Assembly (NCBI RefSeq): GCF_902833085.1
Contig: NZ_CADFEB010000001.1
Location: forward strand, 789,742 to 853,741
Reading direction: 5' to 3'
DNA from: Burkholderia ubonensis
GTDB taxonomy: Bacteria; Pseudomonadota; Gammaproteobacteria; Burkholderiales; Burkholderiaceae
Length of the DNA: 64,000 nt
A program made the position numbers and the translations under genes. Below are positions 61,915-64,000 of this stretch, piece after piece. Every line of letters starts with the position of its first letter. Positions within the stretch are counted from its first letter, which is position 1. The notes under the pieces were generated by a model, which was not told the DNA's origin, did no database searches, and was given only the letters and a program-made list of their open reading frames with translations.

Positions 61915-62358
61915 ATGACGCGGTGCTCACATCGTAGCCTCAGGTGGGCAGCCTGCGCCGAAGCGGGCTGCCTTTATGGATTGATCGTTTTTGTGATCGG
62001 CTTCGCCTTCGGAGCGATTCGCGTCCTGCTGCTTGTGCCGCTCCTGGGAGAGACGGCAGCCGTATCGCTCGAAGCGCCATTCATGCTTGCCGCGAGTTGG
62101 ACCCTGTCGCACTGGAGCGCGAAAAAACACGACATGCTGACAGATACCAACGAGGCGTTGCTGATGGGCGCATTCGCCCTGGCCGTATTGACGCTTGCGG
62201 AGTTGTGCACTAACGGACTCCTGTTCGGAAGGACGGTGCTCGAGTACTTTGTCGGCTTTTGGTCGGTGCCCGGCGCGATCGGCCTCGCAGGCCAACTTTG
62301 CTTTGCAAGCTTTCCGTTTCTGCAGGCGCGCGGTAACCGAATCGGATCGAGCAGGTGA
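61915..62358 (+). CDS. Small multi-pass membrane protein of unknown function
   Basis: 147 residues with about four hydrophobic stretches (GLIVFVIGFAFGAIRVLLLVPLLG; LEAPFMLAASWTLSHW; LLMGAFALAVLTLAELC; FVGFWSVPGAIGLAGQLCFASF). No family name is recognised. It lies 30 bases after the PPOX gene in the same direction and is probably co-transcribed in the low-oxygen unit. The following 200 bases hold no gene I can support. Confidence 0.65.
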   Translation: MTRCSHRSLRWAACAEAGCLYGLIVFVIGFAFGAIRVLLLVPLLGETAAVSLEAPFMLAASWTLSHWSAKKHDMLTDTNEALLMGAFALAVLTLAELCTNGLLFGRTVLEYFVGFWSVPGAIGLAGQLCFASFPFLQARGNRIGSSR

Positions 62359-62559
62359 ACGCGATTGCAGGCGGTCAGGAGCGCAACGCCGAATTGGCTG
62401 TTGAATCCGCAGAGCACAACGGCCACTCATTCCGAAGATCCGAAAGCTTGTCCCCCTTAGCGGATCGGTTGCAGCAACCAAGAGCCCGGCGCACCACGTG
62501 ACTGACCTGACTCCAGCCCCGCACCCAGCACGACTTGAAACCCAAAGGGCAAGCAATGA

Positions 62560-62943
62560 TCAGAGATCTCCGCGCACTTCACCGGTTCCCAGCGCGCTTC
62601 GCTGCCGGTTGACTTCCGCCCAAAGCTCATCGCTGTCGTCATTGCGCAGCAGGACCATCCAGTCCAGTTGATCGTCGGTCACGCCGAAGTATTCCAGGAT
62701 TTCCCGGCGAACCGCATCGACGAACTGCGCGTATTCCGGGGTTGCCTGGGCCTGCGCGTGCAAGGCATCGTATGCTGCATCGTCCGCGCCGCCGCCGTGC
62801 TCGTCGATATAGCGCGAGATCCACTGGTCTCGTTCGTGGTCGTAATCGGCCTCGGCACGCATCGCTTGCACAGCCGTGTAGAAATCCAATTGGGCAAACG
62901 CGGCGATCGCCGCCGTTGTCGCCTCGTCGAATGTAGTCGTCAT
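62560..62943 (-). CDS. Small acidic hypothetical protein
   Basis: About 127 residues (starts at 62955 or 62964 are possible). It is acidic and helical, with YDHERDQWISRYIDEHGGGADDAAYDALHAQAQATPEYAQFVDAVRREILEYFGVTDDQLDWMVLLRNDD and no signal peptide or membrane segment. I do not recognise a family. It is the downstream gene of a same-strand pair with the gene at 63056. Confidence 0.55.
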   Translation of the reverse strand: MTTTFDEATTAAIAAFAQLDFYTAVQAMRAEADYDHERDQWISRYIDEHGGGADDAAYDALHAQAQATPEYAQFVDAVRREILEYFGVTDDQLDWMVLLRNDDSDELWAEVNRQRSALGTGEVRGDL

Positions 62944-63055
62944 TCCATTTCTCATGTTGGTCATCGCACATCATCGCACGGGTCGCACCCGGGCAGGTGC
63001 CGCGAATGCGGACGGTGCAATGCGCCGCCTGGCGGCTTGCACCGACCCACTGCCG

Positions 63056-63814
63056 TCATCCCGTGGTTTGCAAAGCAGCCGTTCGGCGATCGTCTTCCAG
63101 ACCATAGAAGCTATTGAACAGAGAGATTGGAGCTTCGACCGCCAGTGCCTGGAACGGAAAGCAGAGCGCCAAGTCTTGAATGTCCGCTGCGTGCGATAGC
63201 CGGTTTATGAAGCTATCGGCGACGCTGCCCCTGACGAGGCCGTAACGATTGAGCAATTGCCCCCACAGAGGCATGTTGCGGAATCGCGATTCTGCAACCC
63301 TGGCACTCGCAACATACTCCTCTGGAAAGCACCGTCGATAAGCGCCCAGGTTATAAAGCCAAGATGTGCCGACAACACGTGCCGCATCTTTGTGGTTCCG
63401 CCCGACGTGATCGAACAGCGAACGGAGTTCACAAAGTCGCTCGGGCAGGCGGTCGATGCTCAACGGAGAGACCGTGAGCGGGTCCACATTCTGGAAGTGA
63501 ACACGAACGCATCCATCATCCTGCATGACATATGAGAAGCAGCCGAACGCTGCGCCTACTGATTGCCCCTGCGCACCTTCGACACGCGCGAGATAGCAGC
63601 GATAGGTCCAGTCGGACAGGTCTGCAGCTTGACTGAAGCCGTCTATGTAATGACGCCATGCCGGATGCGCTTCGTCGAAGTCGCGGCCAAGCCCGAGACG
63701 GACGTAGACGTTCGTATAGTCCAGCAACGCCTGCTCGATCCTCATGCCGGTTAGATCGGCAGCGGCTCGTGCAAAGCGGATCTGCAGATCGAAGAACTCC
63801 CTGCTGTATTGCAC
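63056..63814 (-). CDS. Hypothetical protein
   Basis: 252 residues from a GTG preceded by GGGAGG. It is soluble with no signal peptide (REFFDLQIRFARAAADLTGMRIEQALLDYTNVYVRLGLGRDFDEAHPAW..., then an aromatic-rich middle and GTSWLYNLGAYRRCFPEEYVASARVAE). No family is recognised. Base composition is lower in GC than in the left part of the window, in keeping with an accessory region. The 186 bases upstream (63815-64000) hold its putative promoter and no other gene. Confidence 0.65.
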   Translation of the reverse strand: MQYSREFFDLQIRFARAAADLTGMRIEQALLDYTNVYVRLGLGRDFDEAHPAWRHYIDGFSQAADLSDWTYRCYLARVEGAQGQSVGAAFGCFSYVMQDDGCVRVHFQNVDPLTVSPLSIDRLPERLCELRSLFDHVGRNHKDAARVVGTSWLYNLGAYRRCFPEEYVASARVAESRFRNMPLWGQLLNRYGLVRGSVADSFINRLSHAADIQDLALCFPFQALAVEAPISLFNSFYGLEDDRRTAALQTTG

Positions 63815-64000
63815 ACGGATATCCTCCCTGGGCAGGGATTGTCAACGATCTGGCCTTCCATGCCAATCGACGGCTCCTGGCCGCGTGCTGCCCGACACCG
63901 TCGGCTATAGTCGCCCCTAAGTGGACGCGAGAAGCTACATGCAACCGCATCGCGGCTTATATTGTACGACTGCCAAGTCGCCTTATTTGGGTTCATCGCG

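Overview
The window is high-GC proteobacterial DNA. Codon use, a classic 360-residue general porin, a DUF1488-type protein, a PssA and a catabolic cluster read by IclR regulators all point to Burkholderia (most likely the B. cepacia complex). The assignment is an inference from gene content; there is no rRNA or tRNA in the window to confirm it.

Left part (1-38.7 kb) is one large cell-surface locus. It opens with the 3' 11.3 kb of a giant filamentous-haemagglutinin-type two-partner secretion (TPS) exoprotein. Next come a secreted PstS-like protein on the minus strand and type II secretion (T2SS)-like genes for the inner-membrane protein GspF and pseudopilins GspG and GspH. A surface-signalling module follows: an STN-TonB_C hybrid protein, a FecI-type sigma factor, a FecR-type anti-sigma factor and a free-standing FecR N-terminal domain. 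Then there is a transposase-derived protein ending in a Phd/YefM antitoxin-like domain, GspK with a membrane protein on the minus strand, and a TIGR03032-cysC pair. A long plus-strand operon (26.1-38.7 kb) encodes the TPS pore (FhaC/ShlB), an ExbB carrying periplasmic DUF2341 and LamG-like domains, ExbD, TonB, a 600-residue porin, a coiled-coil periplasmic protein, a YbjN-like protein, two more TonB_C-like proteins, a parvulin PPIase, a DegP/MucD protease and small envelope proteins. I read this as a composite apparatus in which TPS export, T2SS-like pseudopilins and a dedicated TonB-ExbBD energy unit serve one giant exoprotein. It is the best candidate here for an under-described system.

Middle part (38.8-56.3 kb): a small papain-fold-like protein, an IclR regulator and pssA precede a divergent promoter region. 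That region separates a porin (minus strand) from a 13-kb catabolic operon. The operon has a Rieske ferredoxin, a Rieske oxygenase, a ferredoxin reductase, two SDRs, a cupin, an alpha/beta hydrolase, a second IclR regulator, a ThDP enzyme, an aspartate-dehydrogenase-like protein, an aldehyde dehydrogenase, an extradiol (VOC) dioxygenase and an MFS importer. The enzyme set looks like ring oxygenation, ring cleavage and side-chain processing of an aromatic or heteroaromatic compound; the substrate cannot be read from sequence. Two perfect TGTTCC-N6-GGAACA palindromes flank the divergent promoters and are probable IclR operators.

Right part (56.5-64 kb) is more accessory in character. It holds a secreted protein with a NucA/NucB-type nuclease C-terminus, a MoeA-like protein fused to an SMI1/KNR4 (SUKH) domain, and a Tat-exported Acg-type nitroreductase divergent from a PPOX flavin/haem-binding protein with two FNR/Anr-type boxes between them. 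Three unrecognised genes follow. The last 186 bases contain nothing I can call. No CRISPR array, prophage, intact insertion sequence or RNA gene was seen.
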